A DNA stretch of 64,000 nucleotides, from positions 1,426,001-1,490,000 of the forward strand of contig NC_049566.1 of the NCBI RefSeq assembly GCF_013368755.1. The letters run 5' to 3'. A model generated the notes under the pieces. The model did no database searches. It saw only the letters and a program-made list of their open reading frames with translations, and was not told where the DNA came from. Positions within the stretch are counted from its first letter, which is position 1; each line of letters begins with the position of its first letter. The stretch is from Talaromyces rugulosus (Eukaryota; Ascomycota; Eurotiomycetes; Eurotiales; Trichocomaceae). The translations under genes and the position numbers were made by a program. Positions 44,560 to 56,887 of this stretch are shown here, in pieces.

Positions 44560-45635
44560 CGCCCGTCACTATTTCCCGCTCAACCAAGGAGCTAAATAGG
44601 ACAGAGGGCGAGAGCATTGAGTGTAAAATGCTGTGAGGATGCTTAATTGTTGTAAGCAAGGTATGCTGACATGCGCTGCAACCCAGAGCCGCAATAGCTG
44701 CTAGCCTCGAAGCGGAAAGATATGGCGCTTCCGGGATGCCTAGGTAGGCTAGGTGAGATCGACTCAGGTTTTTTATCAGACTATACTATAGGAGGCAGGT
44801 GTTGGCGGGGTAGACTTTGGCACTGTCTCGCCCCCAAATTTACAGCCGGCGGCTACCGGATAACAATTTCGAGGCTGAGGTCCTTAATTCCATTGCTTGG
44901 CCCGTAAGATTCAGGGCACTGATCCACAACGACACCTAAAATTAACAATCTGTCAAGTTCCAACACTGCCAAGCCAGCTACTGTATACGGGGGGTACGGA
45001 CTTCCTCTTGGCCATGCTTGAGTCAGGACTCAGTAGTGATTCTCCAGCCTCAGTCAGAGACTGCTCATTGTTGAATTTCGCTTTTACGTATGAATAAATA
45101 TCCAACAACAATGAAGTATTTTGTGATTCATGTTCAAATTAATTGATAGCTTCAAATGTTTGAAAATCTCAACATCTGAACGCTTTTTGTGCGCGGGTTC
45201 AGTGAAAGACAGTAAATAAGCGCTAGTAGATATGCTTATACTATAAATTCGAAGCCTCATAGCCTGGCTACATATAGGGACTAGTTACTCCTTTCTCCGT
45301 AGATTATTCTGCAATCGTCAAATAGTACCCTGATAAGGGGTAGTCATTACTTCATACTGGGGTCCTAACTTGTCCCCACCCAAGTAGAAAGTAGTATGGG
45401 GAGGCGTAAAAAGGCACAACGTTACATTAAACCTAGTACGATGGACCACCAACAATGCTAGCGCTTATTATTCGTGCCCCCTAAAATATAAATAAACTAT
45501 GACATGCAAATCAACAAAATAGTCCATAATCAATAATAACTTAAACATGATTGAATGAACGCCGGGGGAAAAAATTTAAAAAGATCTTTTAAGAGGTTGC
45601 CAAACTAAAGAACTCGTCCGCTAATAATCGCCAGA
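44560..45635. other. Intergenic; divergent promoters
   Basis: About 1.08 kb between the oxidase and the phospholipase, which are transcribed apart. Composition becomes AT-rich toward 45080-45560. No gene was recognised; the 61-codon frame at 44722-44907 is not convincing. Confidence 0.5.
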
Positions 45636-48534
45636 ATGCGTGCAACTGGCCTTGTGGCGGCCTCGGCCGTTGTAGCAGCAGTTCAAGCAGGGTCGCTTCA
45701 AGATATTAAGCATATTGTCCTGTTCATGCAGGAGAACCGAGCTTTCGACCATGTAAGCTACTTTTAGTCACTTCACTTTTTATTGGTAATCACATTCTGA
45801 CCGGAGTGATGGATCGATCGCCTCGCAGTACTTTGGTACCATGGCTGGTGTGCGAGGATTTGGTGATCCCAATGTCCAAGTCAACCCCGACGGAAATTCG
45901 GTTTTCGAGCAGTAAGTGCAGAATCAGGGTTGTAAAAGTGATCTTGACTGATAAGGAGACACTTCGACTAGGCACCTCAGCTCGACGCAGAATGGTGCCG
46001 ATATCTTGAAGCCGTGGCATATCAACTACCTCGGGAGCGATTGGGTCAACTCCACACAGTGCATGACTGCCGGTGACAACGGCTGGGCAACGATGCATAC
46101 GGTCTACAATGGTGGTTTGGGGGACGGATGGGCCGGTGCCGATGGAGCCTACAGTCTGGGCTACTTTACGCGGCAGGACATCCCGACCCATTGGGATATC
46201 GCCGAGGGCTGGACCATCTTCGACATGTCCATGCAGAGTCTTCTTATGGCCACTGATCCAAACCGAATCATGTGGATGAGTGGTTCGGTCAACATTCCTG
46301 GGTCGCCTACCAACTTGGACGGCAAGGGCGGCATGATTATTGATAACAGTAATACGCCAGGTGAGTCTGCCATTCATTTCGAGGTGAGAGAACTTCGGTG
46401 GTGATCTACTTTCTAACTTTCCACTAGGGTGCGAGTCCCCTGGCGTCAATTGTTTCCCGTTTGTGTGGAAGACGTTCCCAGAGTACCTCGAAGAGGCCGG
46501 CATCTCGTGGCAAGTGTTCCAGGACCTGGACAACTTTGAAGACAACATGTTGGCGTACTTTGAGCAGTATCAAAAGGCCCCCAATAGCTCGGCTCTTCAC
46601 ATCAAGGGCAACTCATACCCTGGCCTCGATGCCTTCTATGCAAACGCCTCTGCGGGCACATTACCGCAGGTTAGCTGGATCATCGGCCCCCAAGAGCAAG
46701 CAGAGCATTCACCAAACATGCCCAAGGATGGAGCATGGCTGCAACAGCAAGTCGTGGAAGCCATTACTAGTAGTCCGACTTACAATGAGACAGTTCTGGT
46801 TATCAGCTACGATGGTGAGTAATTCCCCGTCTTACACCAACGGCCTTGCTCATGGTGAACAGAACAAGGAGGCTGGGCAGACCACGTCGTGCCTGTAGTC
46901 CCGGAGAAGGACACGCCAGGTGAATGGATGACTGATCCGTATGACGAGTCCCTGGGGGATGTTCCAGTTGGTCCAGGTGTGTATAAACTCATGTTATTGT
47001 CGTATTAGCACTCCCCATATCCCTCGCGCTAACTAAACATCTAAGGCTGGCGTGTTCCTCGCTACATAATCTCCCCATGGACACGCGGTGGTAATGTCTT
47101 TACTGAACGAACTGATCACAACTCGGACATGATGTTCATCGAAAAATGGGCCGCTGCTAATGGCTATGACGGTGTGCACAACGAAGCCATTACGCAATGG
47201 CGTCGTGATCATATGTCCGACCTAGTTAACGCTTTTGATTTCGAAAATGTAAGTCAATCGAAACTTTGATTATTTTCAATCAATAAGTCACTAAATCAAA
47301 TCAGCCCGATTACTCGATTCCTACCCTTACCACGGCTGCGGAGCCGCCATCCAAACCTGAAGACCCAAGCGACTATAGCGGCAACCTGGACCTTGGTTCA
47401 CTGACCGGCCCCTGGGTTGGCCCCGCCAGCTGCATTGCGGATTATCCGGTTAAAGTCCCCATCCCATACGGTGTGAACAACGCGAACCGTGATATCAGCC
47501 TAACAGTCGAAGATGGCTACAAGCGCGTGCGCGGGAATCTCACTGAGGGTCGCTACCTCACCTTCGAGACCGAGGGACAGGCCTTGACAAACGTTGGAAA
47601 CACATCCGTCAGCCTCTCGGCGGCCAAGGAATCCCATGACGATATAAATCAGCGCTGGATCGTCCATCCAGTTGATGGACCAGGTCACGGTAATCGTTTT
47701 TATATCCAGTCAGCGGTGGACAAGTCATATATCACAGCTACAGGGTCACTAGCTGCAGATGTAGGACAAGCGCAGGCTGTTACCATCACATATACTCCAA
47801 ATGGAGCGTCATATACTCTGGGAGCGACCACCAGCTCTACAGATACTGAAAACCATGGAACATCACAAAGCAAAGTCCCTAGAAGCAACGCCGCTTCTAT
47901 TTCATGGAAAGATCTTGAAGGAAAGCCCTTTGAAGTCTTCAGCGTATCATACAAAGATGGTGATAATGCGAACACCTTGTTATACAACGCTGGGCTATCC
48001 ATGTTTACCTTTGACTATTCAACTTCGGATCCAAACCCTTCTAATTGGGTTGGCATTTATGACGCCTCGGGCGGTGGTCCAGATAACCAAACACAAAACC
48101 AACCTTCGCTGGTATACAGCTATGCTCCTCAAGCCATGGGAAGCGTAGTAGTTGTGGACCCAGGGCTTGCTCCAGGCGACTACAAGGCCTATTTCCTTGC
48201 AGATGACGGCTACAAGTGGATAGCCGATCCCGTTACCTTTACAGTCAAGGACTATGGGGGATCTATCTCTTTTCAGTCAGGATCTGATTTTATCTTCACT
48301 TACTCAACGGGGGAGGCCAACTCAAAGAACTGGATTGGTATCTACTATGCATTAGGAGGTGGACCCGATGATCAGCAAAATAATGCAGACTCGTTGGCGT
48401 GGGTCTACGCTCCAGATAGCAGTGGCAGCGTGACTGTTTCCGACCCAGGGCTTGCGTCGGGTTCTTACAAAGCCTACTTCTTGGCTAATGACGGTTACAC
48501 CTGGCTAGCGAACCCTATTACATTCAATACTTAA
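45636..48534 (+). CDS. Secreted phospholipase C with duplicated C-terminal domain
   Basis: Phosphoesterase-family phospholipase C (bacterial PlcN/PlcH type), which cleaves phospholipid headgroups outside the cell. Exons 45636-45752, 45829-45911, 45972-46360, 46428-46814, 46863-46976, 47046-47248 and 47305-48534 give 840 residues. The signal peptide is MRATGLVAASAVVAAVQA. Metal and active-site words are visible: MQENRAFDHYFG, TRQDIPTHWDIAEGWTI, SYDEQGGWADHV, ERTDHNSDM. A C-terminal PLC domain follows (about 480-640). Two similar beta-sandwich-like modules end the protein (about 664-748 and 759-840), each with NWxGIY...GGGPDxQ and GxYKAYFLAxDGY. The extra pair makes it much longer than usual fungal members. 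Confidence 0.9.
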
Positions 48535-49535
48535 TAGCGAAGTATTAATATAGCATGTAGCCCATCCTGACCTAGACAAAGCCAGATGGGCCGTTTATTT
48601 CTTTGTGCATTGGTACGTCTAGTTCATTGAAGCTTACCTGTACAGTAGAATTAGGCTATTAAAATGTAACAGGGAATTATTGATGCGAAACATAGAATCT
48701 CAAATTGAAATTCCTGCAACACTTCTTGTGCTACAATACCCTGTGTCAACCCCGGTAAGGCTCTGGAGCGCGGCGCACCTGGGCACCACTTTAGACCTTA
48801 GAATCTGAATACTTTCAATTTCGGACCTTTTCAAATATTTCTCGCGGAGCTTTAGTAATTAGACTACAACAAACTTTTATCGTGTCGCGCCCATGGAGGT
48901 ATTGTCCTGAAATTGTCCCTGCGACATAGAAGATAGCAGCTTTAGAAGATGCGGATAGATTAGAAGCGAAGAGGTCAACTGGTAACGATGAAACTAAACA
49001 AACTAACGTTCAAATTTTAAGCACATAGTTACATATTTGACAGCATGAACAAAAGAAAATTAAGAACTTTCAATGTTGCCTTCAAGTCAATATGGTCGGT
49101 TGATCGGTGTCTTGAAAAATCTATATATATACATGTACATCATGTAAGCATTGCCTAAAGGAAGCTCCCAGGAAATAAAACAAATAAAAATGTATATAAA
49201 TAAAGAATGAATTAACGTTAGAATAATTTAAGCCCTTTGTACCCTTGCTAGATCCTGCTGGTAAGGTTTCATGTGAGGCAAAACAAAGAAAGTCGGGGGC
49301 GGTCGTCTCTGCCTGAACTTTCAGGCTCCACAAAGCAATGGCTTCTTCAGCACAGCCACTTGCGTGCGATTCATCCTCTTTTCTCCCCGTTTCTACGTCC
49401 CAACACCGCACGCTAAGGCCACATACGCTACCGCCAGGAAGCGGCATCGTTGATTTACTTTTCTATACAACTAATATAGCAGAGATACTTGAAGACTCTT
49501 GGTTTCTGGGCTTCCGAGCCGCAAAATCGGCTTCC
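48535..49535. other. Intergenic, no gene seen
   Basis: About 1 kb, AT-rich in parts (49090-49210). An ATG at 49338 is in frame with the next gene, but the 66 codons it would add show no family signal and may be leader sequence. Confidence 0.5.
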
Positions 49536-51758
49536 ATGGCGCAGATTGGTTCAGGAAGCGAGTCTTCCCGTCAGATGGACGGCAAACGTTCCAACACCTT
49601 GGTGAAAACCTGCAACCATTGTGCTAAGGGCAAGATTCGATGCATTCGCCATGGAGACACAGGCCCCTGCGATCGGTGAGTTACTCCCGGTGGTAGTCGC
49701 TAGCTTTTTTTATTTACTCGTATCTAGATGTAAACGCTTGGGTAAGGATTGTCAGTTTCGCGAGGTTCGGAGTGTGAGTAGTGGCATCCCAAGAGATAGG
49801 GACAGGTGATTATTTAATCTATCATTCCATTAGTGCTTATTACAGTACCTAATACTCTTAAGAAGGATTGATATGCTTGAAGCCAAAGTTGATCAGATGT
49901 TGGCACACTTGCCGGCCTCAGTACAGGTAAAAACATCACCAGTGGCACATTCTTTGATTGAAATTCCAGGCTAAGACTTTTAAAGAGTGAAGGCAGTGTC
50001 ACTGACGGGACACCGGGCAGCCCTCTTCGGAGGCCTACGGATATCATCGACAAAGGTTTACTGACCATGGAAGCTGCCTCGTTGCTTTTCGATGAGTATC
50101 GGGCAAATCTTGTGCCTTTTTGCCCATTTTTAGTAATCCCGTCGCATACAACCCCGGAGGCTTTGCGAAGGGAAAAGCCATTCCTATTCCTAGCCATCCT
50201 AACAGCTGCTTTATACGACAACATGCCCATGCAGCGGGTCTTTGAAAACGAGATAAAGAAAGCCATTAGCCATCGTTTGGTTTTCGATGGCACAATATCG
50301 TTCGAAGTATTACAAGGACTTCTGGTCCATATTACTTGGTACATACCCATTCATACTGATCCACTGGGAAGGTTATTAACGACAATACAGGTGTCAGTAC
50401 CATTCGAGGCCACGTCGTTTCTCCCAGTATCTGCACCTGGCAATAAGTGTTATCAATGATTTACAACTCGATCGTCCGCCGGAGCTTAGGTTCTGGAAGA
50501 CCCGGGTGAGCTTTGATCATACAGATAAAGAGCACTTGTCCTGGGGCCGAGACGAGAAACGGGCAATTGCTGGATGCTTTTATCTTTCATCGAGGTAAGT
50601 TTCATTGATATTTCTCCCCCCTCAGAAATATTCCCCTACCCACCGGTTGGTGGTGTTCTTACAATTTCTAACAAGCATCAGTACCTCACACATACTTCAA
50701 AAACAATGCCCCTTTCCATACCAACCCTTTATCGGCGAATATTGCCAATCTTTAGCAAAGGATCTTGAATTCCCATCCGATAGCAGTCTACTTTATATTA
50801 TACAACTTCAATATCTCTCTGAAAAGATGACATCCGTCTCGATGCAACATTTCTCAGAGAATCAAACAGTCAGCTCAACAATACAGCACCGGTTTCAAGA
50901 ATTACATTCAGAACTGGAGGCATATCGAGCAAATCTACCATTTTCTCTAGACGAAAACCGTAAGTGTTGGAAAACCTGAAACGATATTCTGAGGGTAAAA
51001 TATTTTTTAACTGATACGTGATTTTAGAAATACTCTTTATGCAATTCTATACAACAGAATTATATCTATGCCAAGTCAGCCTCTTTGACTACAAGCCAAA
51101 TACACCAAGTAGGAAGCTTGATCCTTCCTTCCACATTGAGGTCTTATGTGTGGGCCTGAGGGCGGCGAAACACTTTCTTGACTTTTACGTGTCTTTGCCA
51201 CTACGTGCCGAGATGTCGTTCAATAATACGGGATGGGTTCAAATAGGCTTCGCATTAACTCTTGCATGCAAGCTCACCATTACAGCGTGTGAACCATCTG
51301 TTTATACCCACACCGGGGAACTGTGTCGAACACTAGATTTATCAAGTTTGCTAAACAAGTGCATATTGAGAATCCAGGCGTTGATAACGTCGCACATGGA
51401 TGCATCTGGTGATAGAGATGTTTTCTACCACTACGAAAAACGCATTAAACGTGTCCAATGGTGGTTCGAAAGTCGAAAGTTGTCGATTTCTAATAATACC
51501 AACAACAATTACTCGCCGCCACAGTCACGGGGGGCATACGAGACCACACTACCCTTAAACAACCGGGAGAACTATTTTGGTGCTTCGAACCTAGTGCATG
51601 ATTACTCTCGAACTACTCCTGCTCCAGACGCCGTATTACAACAGGAGGTATTTGATATTCAGTGGCCTGCGTTTTTCCCCGACGCCGGATTTGATCAGGT
51701 TTTTGGTGACTGGGTAACGCACACTACTTTATCTTCAGATCAAGAGCATCTAAACTAG
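49536..51758 (+). CDS. Zn2Cys6 transcription factor
   Basis: Binuclear zinc cluster regulator. Exons 49536-49675, 49728-49805, 49863-49926, 49986-50390, 50428-50594, 50682-50959 and 51028-51758 give 620 residues. Cluster cysteines are C26, C29, C36, C45, C48 and C55, completed after removing intron 49676-49727. A coiled-coil-like dimerisation segment follows (RIDMLEAKVDQMLAHL). The middle region matches the fungal transcription-factor homology domain (LQGLLVHITWY...YLHLAISVINDLQLDRP). The acceptors at 49863 and 49986 are my best choices by phase and are less certain than the rest. It lies between the phospholipase and the oxidase/methyltransferase group, a possible regulator of either. Confidence 0.85.
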
Positions 51759-51888
51759 TGTCATCCGTTTTGACGTTTATAGGGAGAAAGAATTATAAAC
51801 AATATTTGTATGATATATGTGCATTTTCCTGCAATGCTAGATAGTGATTTCTATGAGATGGTACATAATACAATTGTAATATCAATAT

Positions 51889-52896
51889 TTACACGTGGGT
51901 GTCTTGGACTACTAAGCGATATTTGGAATTTCTTCGTGGCCTTATCCAAACCACAAATACCAGAGTGATCATCACAATCACAGCAACTCCAGCTGTAGTC
52001 CACCCGAACAAATTTCCAAATATGCGATCATAGGCCAAGCCGTTGCCCCAGTAGGCTCCCTGAGCTTTATAGTGCGTGAATATCGCATTCTCTGTTTTAT
52101 CGTAACGTGTGGATGGAAGAACCGCAGCGTCAGCACAGTCTGTACCAGGTTGAAGGCACATGGCGAGGGCGCTATTCATCGAAATCTGTCGTGTGGAAAA
52201 CAGCCCTTTATACTTTGACATTCGAGACATGCTATCTTCGTGTATGTTCCTAGCGATGGCTATGATGAAGGGATGGTTTGCTGTACTGGCGATTAAATCG
52301 TTGCTGGCCCCGGATGATGTCGGTTCGGGTGCAAGAGCTGTTGTATCCATCAAAAGCAACGAATCCAGTGACGCCTGGCAACCAATACTATGGTCCATGT
52401 ACACGCCTCCATAGTGCCAGAGAAGAAAATAACGAAGCACATCTTCTCGCTGCCTAGCTTTCAGACGATTCGTATAGCTTGGAGCAAACCAGGCAAAATG
52501 CGCTTGAATAAATTCGAGAGCAGTCTCATCGGTCCAGTCATACTGCTCAAAGGAAGGGTTTTGTTCAATACAGGAGTTGGATGCATTTGTCCACTCCACT
52601 GGTACATCTCCCGGCTCCCCGCTCCATAGACGGTGAATGATTTTGGGGATTGATTGACCGGTAGAATTTAAATTCTCAAATGCCGCGGGTAGAAGCGGTG
52701 CCGGATTCTGGCTTGACTCTTCATTTTGAGCGTCTACATGCGTTGCTGATGATGCATTTATTCGCAAGGTAGACAAAATATCAAGAAAGAAAAAGGGGAC
52801 GAATAAGCAGGCAAAGATAGAGCACAGGCCAATGCAAAAGAAAAGCTGGCTTCGCCGTATTCCGTCCATGGTGCTATGCAATAATGCACAAGGCAA
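51889..52896 (-). CDS. GT32-like glycosyltransferase, type II membrane protein
   Basis: Single-exon glycosyltransferase of the DXD-sugar family (GT32; related to Och1/Sur1-type mannosyltransferases), Golgi. 335 residues from 52896, or 326 from the second ATG at 52869 (MDGIRRS), which is the better context. Topology: short basic start, one hydrophobic signal anchor, then the domain with IPKIIHRLW, a Trp-rich stretch and RYFLLWHYGGVYMDHSIGC. A second membrane helix (GWTTAGVAVIVMITLVFVVW) lies near the C-terminus, followed by a basic tail. Unusually, the DXD site reads D-H-S instead of D-x-D, so the second acidic metal ligand is missing. Activity may be lost or changed. Confidence 0.82.
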   Translation of the reverse strand: MPCALLHSTMDGIRRSQLFFCIGLCSIFACLFVPFFFLDILSTLRINASSATHVDAQNEESSQNPAPLLPAAFENLNSTGQSIPKIIHRLWSGEPGDVPVEWTNASNSCIEQNPSFEQYDWTDETALEFIQAHFAWFAPSYTNRLKARQREDVLRYFLLWHYGGVYMDHSIGCQASLDSLLLMDTTALAPEPTSSGASNDLIASTANHPFIIAIARNIHEDSMSRMSKYKGLFSTRQISMNSALAMCLQPGTDCADAAVLPSTRYDKTENAIFTHYKAQGAYWGNGLAYDRIFGNLFGWTTAGVAVIVMITLVFVVWIRPRRNSKYRLVVQDTHV

Positions 52897-53806
52897 CCTG
52901 TAATAGCAATGGGCTATTCCTTGGCCTTCACAGCCAAATCGAGACCTGCGTGTGTAGTGGATGTCCCAGAATCGAGGCTTAGTATCTGGGCACCAAGTTC
53001 CGCCGTGGATGTAGAGGGTGATACAGAGTCGAAAAACAGGAAGCTTGCGAGGGCATGCTGTCCGTTTTAGGCTAGATGGCCCCCATTAAGTGCTTATTGA
53101 GTAAGACCTTGGTAGGGGCGTTGGGTCCATGACTACGGAGTACGCACATGGTCGGTTCGAACCTAGATGCGTATCGAACTCTGGAATATTCCACGGGCTA
53201 CACGCTTTACCTATCGTGTCGAATCCAGCATCAGCTTACGGGCTATATTATTAAAGATAGAAACGTGGCTGTTGTACGAAGTATTCTAGCGTCCATACAA
53301 AAAGTTACATTAGGTGGTCTCCGTGCCCGTGTCCGACCCCGAATCCGTGTCCGTGCCCGTGTCCGGGTCCAGATCCACATAGGGTCTTTAAGTTAAGCTT
53401 TGACGATCATTTGCCCCATTTCTAGTGGGGCCAGGAATAAGGTACCCAATAATAATTGCCCATAGCCAGACGCCGTACGTACCACGAATGTACGAGGCTT
53501 ACTGCACAGCCCCAATAATACCGGTGGTTAGAAACTGCTATCAAACATACACGATGTGTGTCTCGTGTATAAACTATAAACACACAAAGAACTTTATGGC
53601 GTTACGCAAGATTTAGGCTGACATGAATGAGTATTTGAAACGTGTGGACCACCGGTTGGCACTTCCAGTGTACTTGGCAGGATGAGGGTGCTGTTTTCAT
53701 ATATAACATATGATCCTTGATACCTCAACTACTGGTGATGACGTGAAAGCCCAGCTCACTATAGTCCTCCCAAAAAGAAAAAAAAAAACCAAGACACGCG
53801 CTCGCT
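52897..53806. other. Intergenic with a small minisatellite
   Basis: About 910 bases with the (CCGTGY)n-like tract at 53321-53374. No gene was recognised; the 82-codon frame at 53148-53396 is created by that tract. Confidence 0.5.
53321..53374. repeat. Hexamer-based minisatellite
   Basis: About nine imperfect units based on ccgtgc/ccgtgt/ccgaat. In one frame they read as alternating Arg with Val, Ala, Pro or Ile. Confidence 0.7.
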
Positions 53807-55009
53807 ATGTCAAACAATCAAACTTCACTTGATCCGTCGGATTACTGTACACTCGATATCTGTCCGATTGATTTAGCCTACATCTACTATGTGCCGAGTC
53901 TCGCCGGAAACGCATTTTATGCGGGCATCTTTGGATTTTTCCTCCTGTCACAGTGCATTCTAGGCATCCGCTTCCGTACCTGGGGCTATCTCGCTGGCTT
54001 GTTAGGTGGCCTTGTTCTTGAGGTTATTGGTTATATCGGGCGTATCCAATTGCATAATAACCCATTCAAGTTCACCCCGTATCTCGAGTAAGTCAAATCA
54101 GTAGCGCTGCTCACCTATGATATTTTTCCCTAGCGGTTCCTCTCTACGTGCTATTGTCATCATTTAGCTGGGAATGTTACTAATAGTGAGTCAAATGATG
54201 TAGATACCTGATATGTCTCACAATTGCCCCGGCCTTTTTCAGTGCCTCTATTTATATCTGTCTGGGACGAATTGTCATCATCTATGGAGAACAGGTCTCG
54301 CGACTACGGCCACGAACGTACACCATAGTTTTCGTGTCTTGCGATCTGCTGTCTCTTATTCTGCAAGCCGCTGGAGGAGCAATAACGTCTATTGCTGATG
54401 CCGACCAACAAGATCTTGCTCAGACCGGTGTCAATATCATGATTGCCGGGCTGGCAAGCCAGGTTGCATCCCTTGTCCTCTTTATGGTTCTCTGCCTTGA
54501 TTTCGCCTGGAGAGTGAAAAAGAGCCCGATGAGTCTCAACGATGGGACCCGGGATTTGAGAAACCAATTACGCTGGAAATTATTTCTAGGTGGTAAGTCG
54601 CCCCGCATCCTGATCTTTGATTTCTTGCTCGTTGCGATCTCTGTTTACTAACATGACCTATTATGTGCTTACAGGACTGGCTCTTGCAACAATCACTATT
54701 TTCGTCCGATCGGTATTCCGAATGATAGAGCTAAACGGTGGTTTCCACAGCGCTCTGGCCAATAATGAAGTCGATTTCATGGTTCTGGAAGGTGCAATGA
54801 TAGTAATTGCTGTTCTTTGCTTGACTGCCCTACACCCTGGCGTGTGTTTCGATGGCATGTGGGACCAGACAAAGTGGTCATTTAAGGGGACTAAGAACAA
54901 AAACGCCGACAACAACAACAACACAATGATGAGCCTCGCAAACCTAAACAACAAGGATGGAAACATGTCCCGCGACAGTCAATTTACGCGGGATAGTCGG
55001 TTTACTTAA
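53807..55009 (+). CDS. RTA1-family membrane protein
   Basis: Seven-helix membrane protein of the RTA1/lipid-translocating exporter-like family, linked in yeast to resistance to lipophilic compounds and sphingoid-base export. Exons 53807-54087, 54204-54592 and 54675-55009 give 334 residues. Family landmarks: YGxxxxFxxLF-like start after TM1, [46 protein letters not shown], and RSVFRMIEL in the last pair of helices. The first intron (54088-54203, 116 nt) restores [12 protein letters not shown]; a small candidate exon inside it gave a stop and was dropped. The C-terminal tail is Asn-rich and hydrophilic, then repeats [12 protein letters not shown]. Confidence 0.9.
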
Positions 55010-55357
55010 TATACACTGCAGTGCTGGTAGCAAGGGCTGTATATTATCAAAAGTATATAGATAATAGATAAATAAAGTGGAACAATTAGGAATGATGTAT
55101 GTATATATATATATATTCAATATTTTAAGGTTGGGAAGTGCACATGTGCATACAATAGATAAATAAAATCAGACGATTAGAATGTGTGTATATTGAGATA
55201 TATATATTCAAGACTGTCAAGTGTGCATATATAATACATGTACAGAAATAAAGACGAATAATTGAAAAAAAATATATATTCAAGGCTATCTATGATATAA
55301 TAATTCTATATGGTAAATAATGTTGACAGGAAGTGAAAAGAGGCAAGCAAATGGCGG
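55010..55357. other. AT-rich intergenic, tail-to-tail
   Basis: About 350 bases of AT-rich sequence with (TA)n at 55101-55115. Within it the phrase caatagataaataaaat and its diverged copies recur three times at roughly 60-80-base spacing. No gene is seen. Confidence 0.6.
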
Positions 55358-56286
55358 CTATACTCGCCACCATAGCCTGAGCCGACTCCACCACGCGGCC
55401 GCAAGAACAACGACCACAGGGGTCGATATCTTAACCACGGCCATACCAAGAGCCCGCCACCAACGGCGTCGGCGACCAGCGAGGAACTGGTTGGTATTGT
55501 TCACGTGAGGGAACGGGGTCGATGGAATGGGCTTCCCCAGGAACTTGCACAGCGGCTCCCAACCATCTGCGGGGTTGAATTCTAGAAGGTTATCGGCCGG
55601 GACCAGTTCGCGGATCCGGGCGTAGTGTTCCAGGTATGCCTGGCGCTCTCCCTTGGGGGCGATCAGGGGTCTCAGACCGTGTTGGTACTTGTGATATTTC
55701 CACCAGGGGCCAATAACATGCTTTTGGGTATTGTTAGCGTGGACCGAAAAAGGAAAAAGGATAGTTTGGCGGCACATACCGAATCCCAAGGAGCAATCCA
55801 GTCGAAAGATTTCCACTCCACGGCTGAATCCACAGATTCCCTCATGGAGCGCAGCCATCTGTCAACATCTCGCGTGCTCACAACCACCTTCGCGTTCGGG
55901 TAGGCCTTGATAAGGTCTTCCGCGACCAATGTTCCGGGGATATTGCACGAGACGTTGAATCCGTTGAAAAGCTTGTCGTACTCCTCGCGACCGAAGAGCT
56001 CGCCATTTCCGCGCCATTTGGCGTCCAGGGCCTCCAGCCATAGTGGATAGAGCTCTGGCAGCTCATCCATCATGCGCCCGTGGAAAGGCTTGTATCCGAG
56101 GACTTCGAACGCAACTCGGATAGCTAATACACAGACCAGTCAGCAAATTCGATAGGCATCATATTTTCTTTTTTGGTTCTTCTTACAGATAGTTCCTGTA
56201 CGAGGCATTCCCAACAGTAACACCTCCATTTTGGAAGGTGACTGTGGTTGGGGGACCTGATCTATGAGGCGGGGAGACTGCGCCAT
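55358..56286 (-). CDS. Sulfotransferase-like P-loop protein (Sulfotransfer_4)
   Basis: Fungal member of the Sulfotransfer_4 family, often annotated loosely as NAD-dependent epimerase. Exons on the complement 55358-55720, 55780-56123 and 56187-56286 give 268 residues. The PAPS/P-loop-like motif is LLLGMPRTGTIS, the strand-turn-helix of this fold; VVVSTRDVDRWLRS is the 3'-phosphate-binding counterpart. WIAPWDS ... LLEFNPADGWEPLCKFLGKPIP is the conserved C-terminal block. A final hydrophobic segment (about residues 240-258) with Trp/Arg flanks suggests a tail anchor in the ER or another membrane. True sulfotransfer activity is unproven for this family. Confidence 0.85.
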
Positions 56287-56887
56287 GGTGGATGAATGGA
56301 CTGAGGGAAAGTAGCAGTGAATGGTAGGAATGCACTTGGAGAATGAAAAATAAAAGACAAGGGAGTGGCTAAGGACGACTTATAAATAATTATTTCGCAA
56401 GATAACATGGAGCTATTCACATTGAAAAAAAGCTAATTCATCTAAAAATAAAAGCTGATTCTGTTCCTTGAAGCTTGCCCCATCTTTGAGGGGCTGAAAA
56501 AAATAGATTACAGGGCCATATCCCCCGAAACCATCCCCAGTTGGTCGAGACCACCAAAATTGGAAGCAAATAACTCTAAAATGCTACGATAATAATCATA
56601 CGAGGGGGCCGAATGATTTAAGCAGAGTCAGCAATTACTTGGGCTTCTCGAATCCAGCAATTGCCACGACATCAGTAATGAGAAGTATGTGTGCATCCCA
56701 GGGACGCCATCAAGCCAGAGATGTATAAATATGCCCTCAGCGTTCGACCGTAAATTTTTCATCTTTCAATCTTATCTTCATCCATCTTTGAACTGAGCTT
56801 CCTTCCCATCAGTGACTCAATCTAAATCGCCTTTCTACTTTTCATATCACACAAGTCTTTTCTTTAACACAACTCGTGTTGGTCAAA
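56287..56887. other. Divergent promoter region
   Basis: About 600 bases between the sulfotransferase-like and CmcJ-like genes. It includes the TATA box at 56724-56731 and a pyrimidine-rich leader (56756-56880). Confidence 0.6.
56724..56731 (+). promoter_or_regulatory. TATA box of the CmcJ-like gene
   Basis: TATAAATA 157 bases upstream of the start at 56888, followed by CT-rich sequence typical of a fungal transcription start. Function is inferred. Confidence 0.55.

Noticed and set aside
53148..53396. 82-codon frame with an Arg/Val-rich end
   Set aside because: The end comes from a hexamer minisatellite and the start has no coding character.
54160..54203. Small candidate exon inside the first RTA1 intron
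   Set aside because: It brings an in-frame stop; skipping it gives the expected [11 protein letters not shown] sequence.
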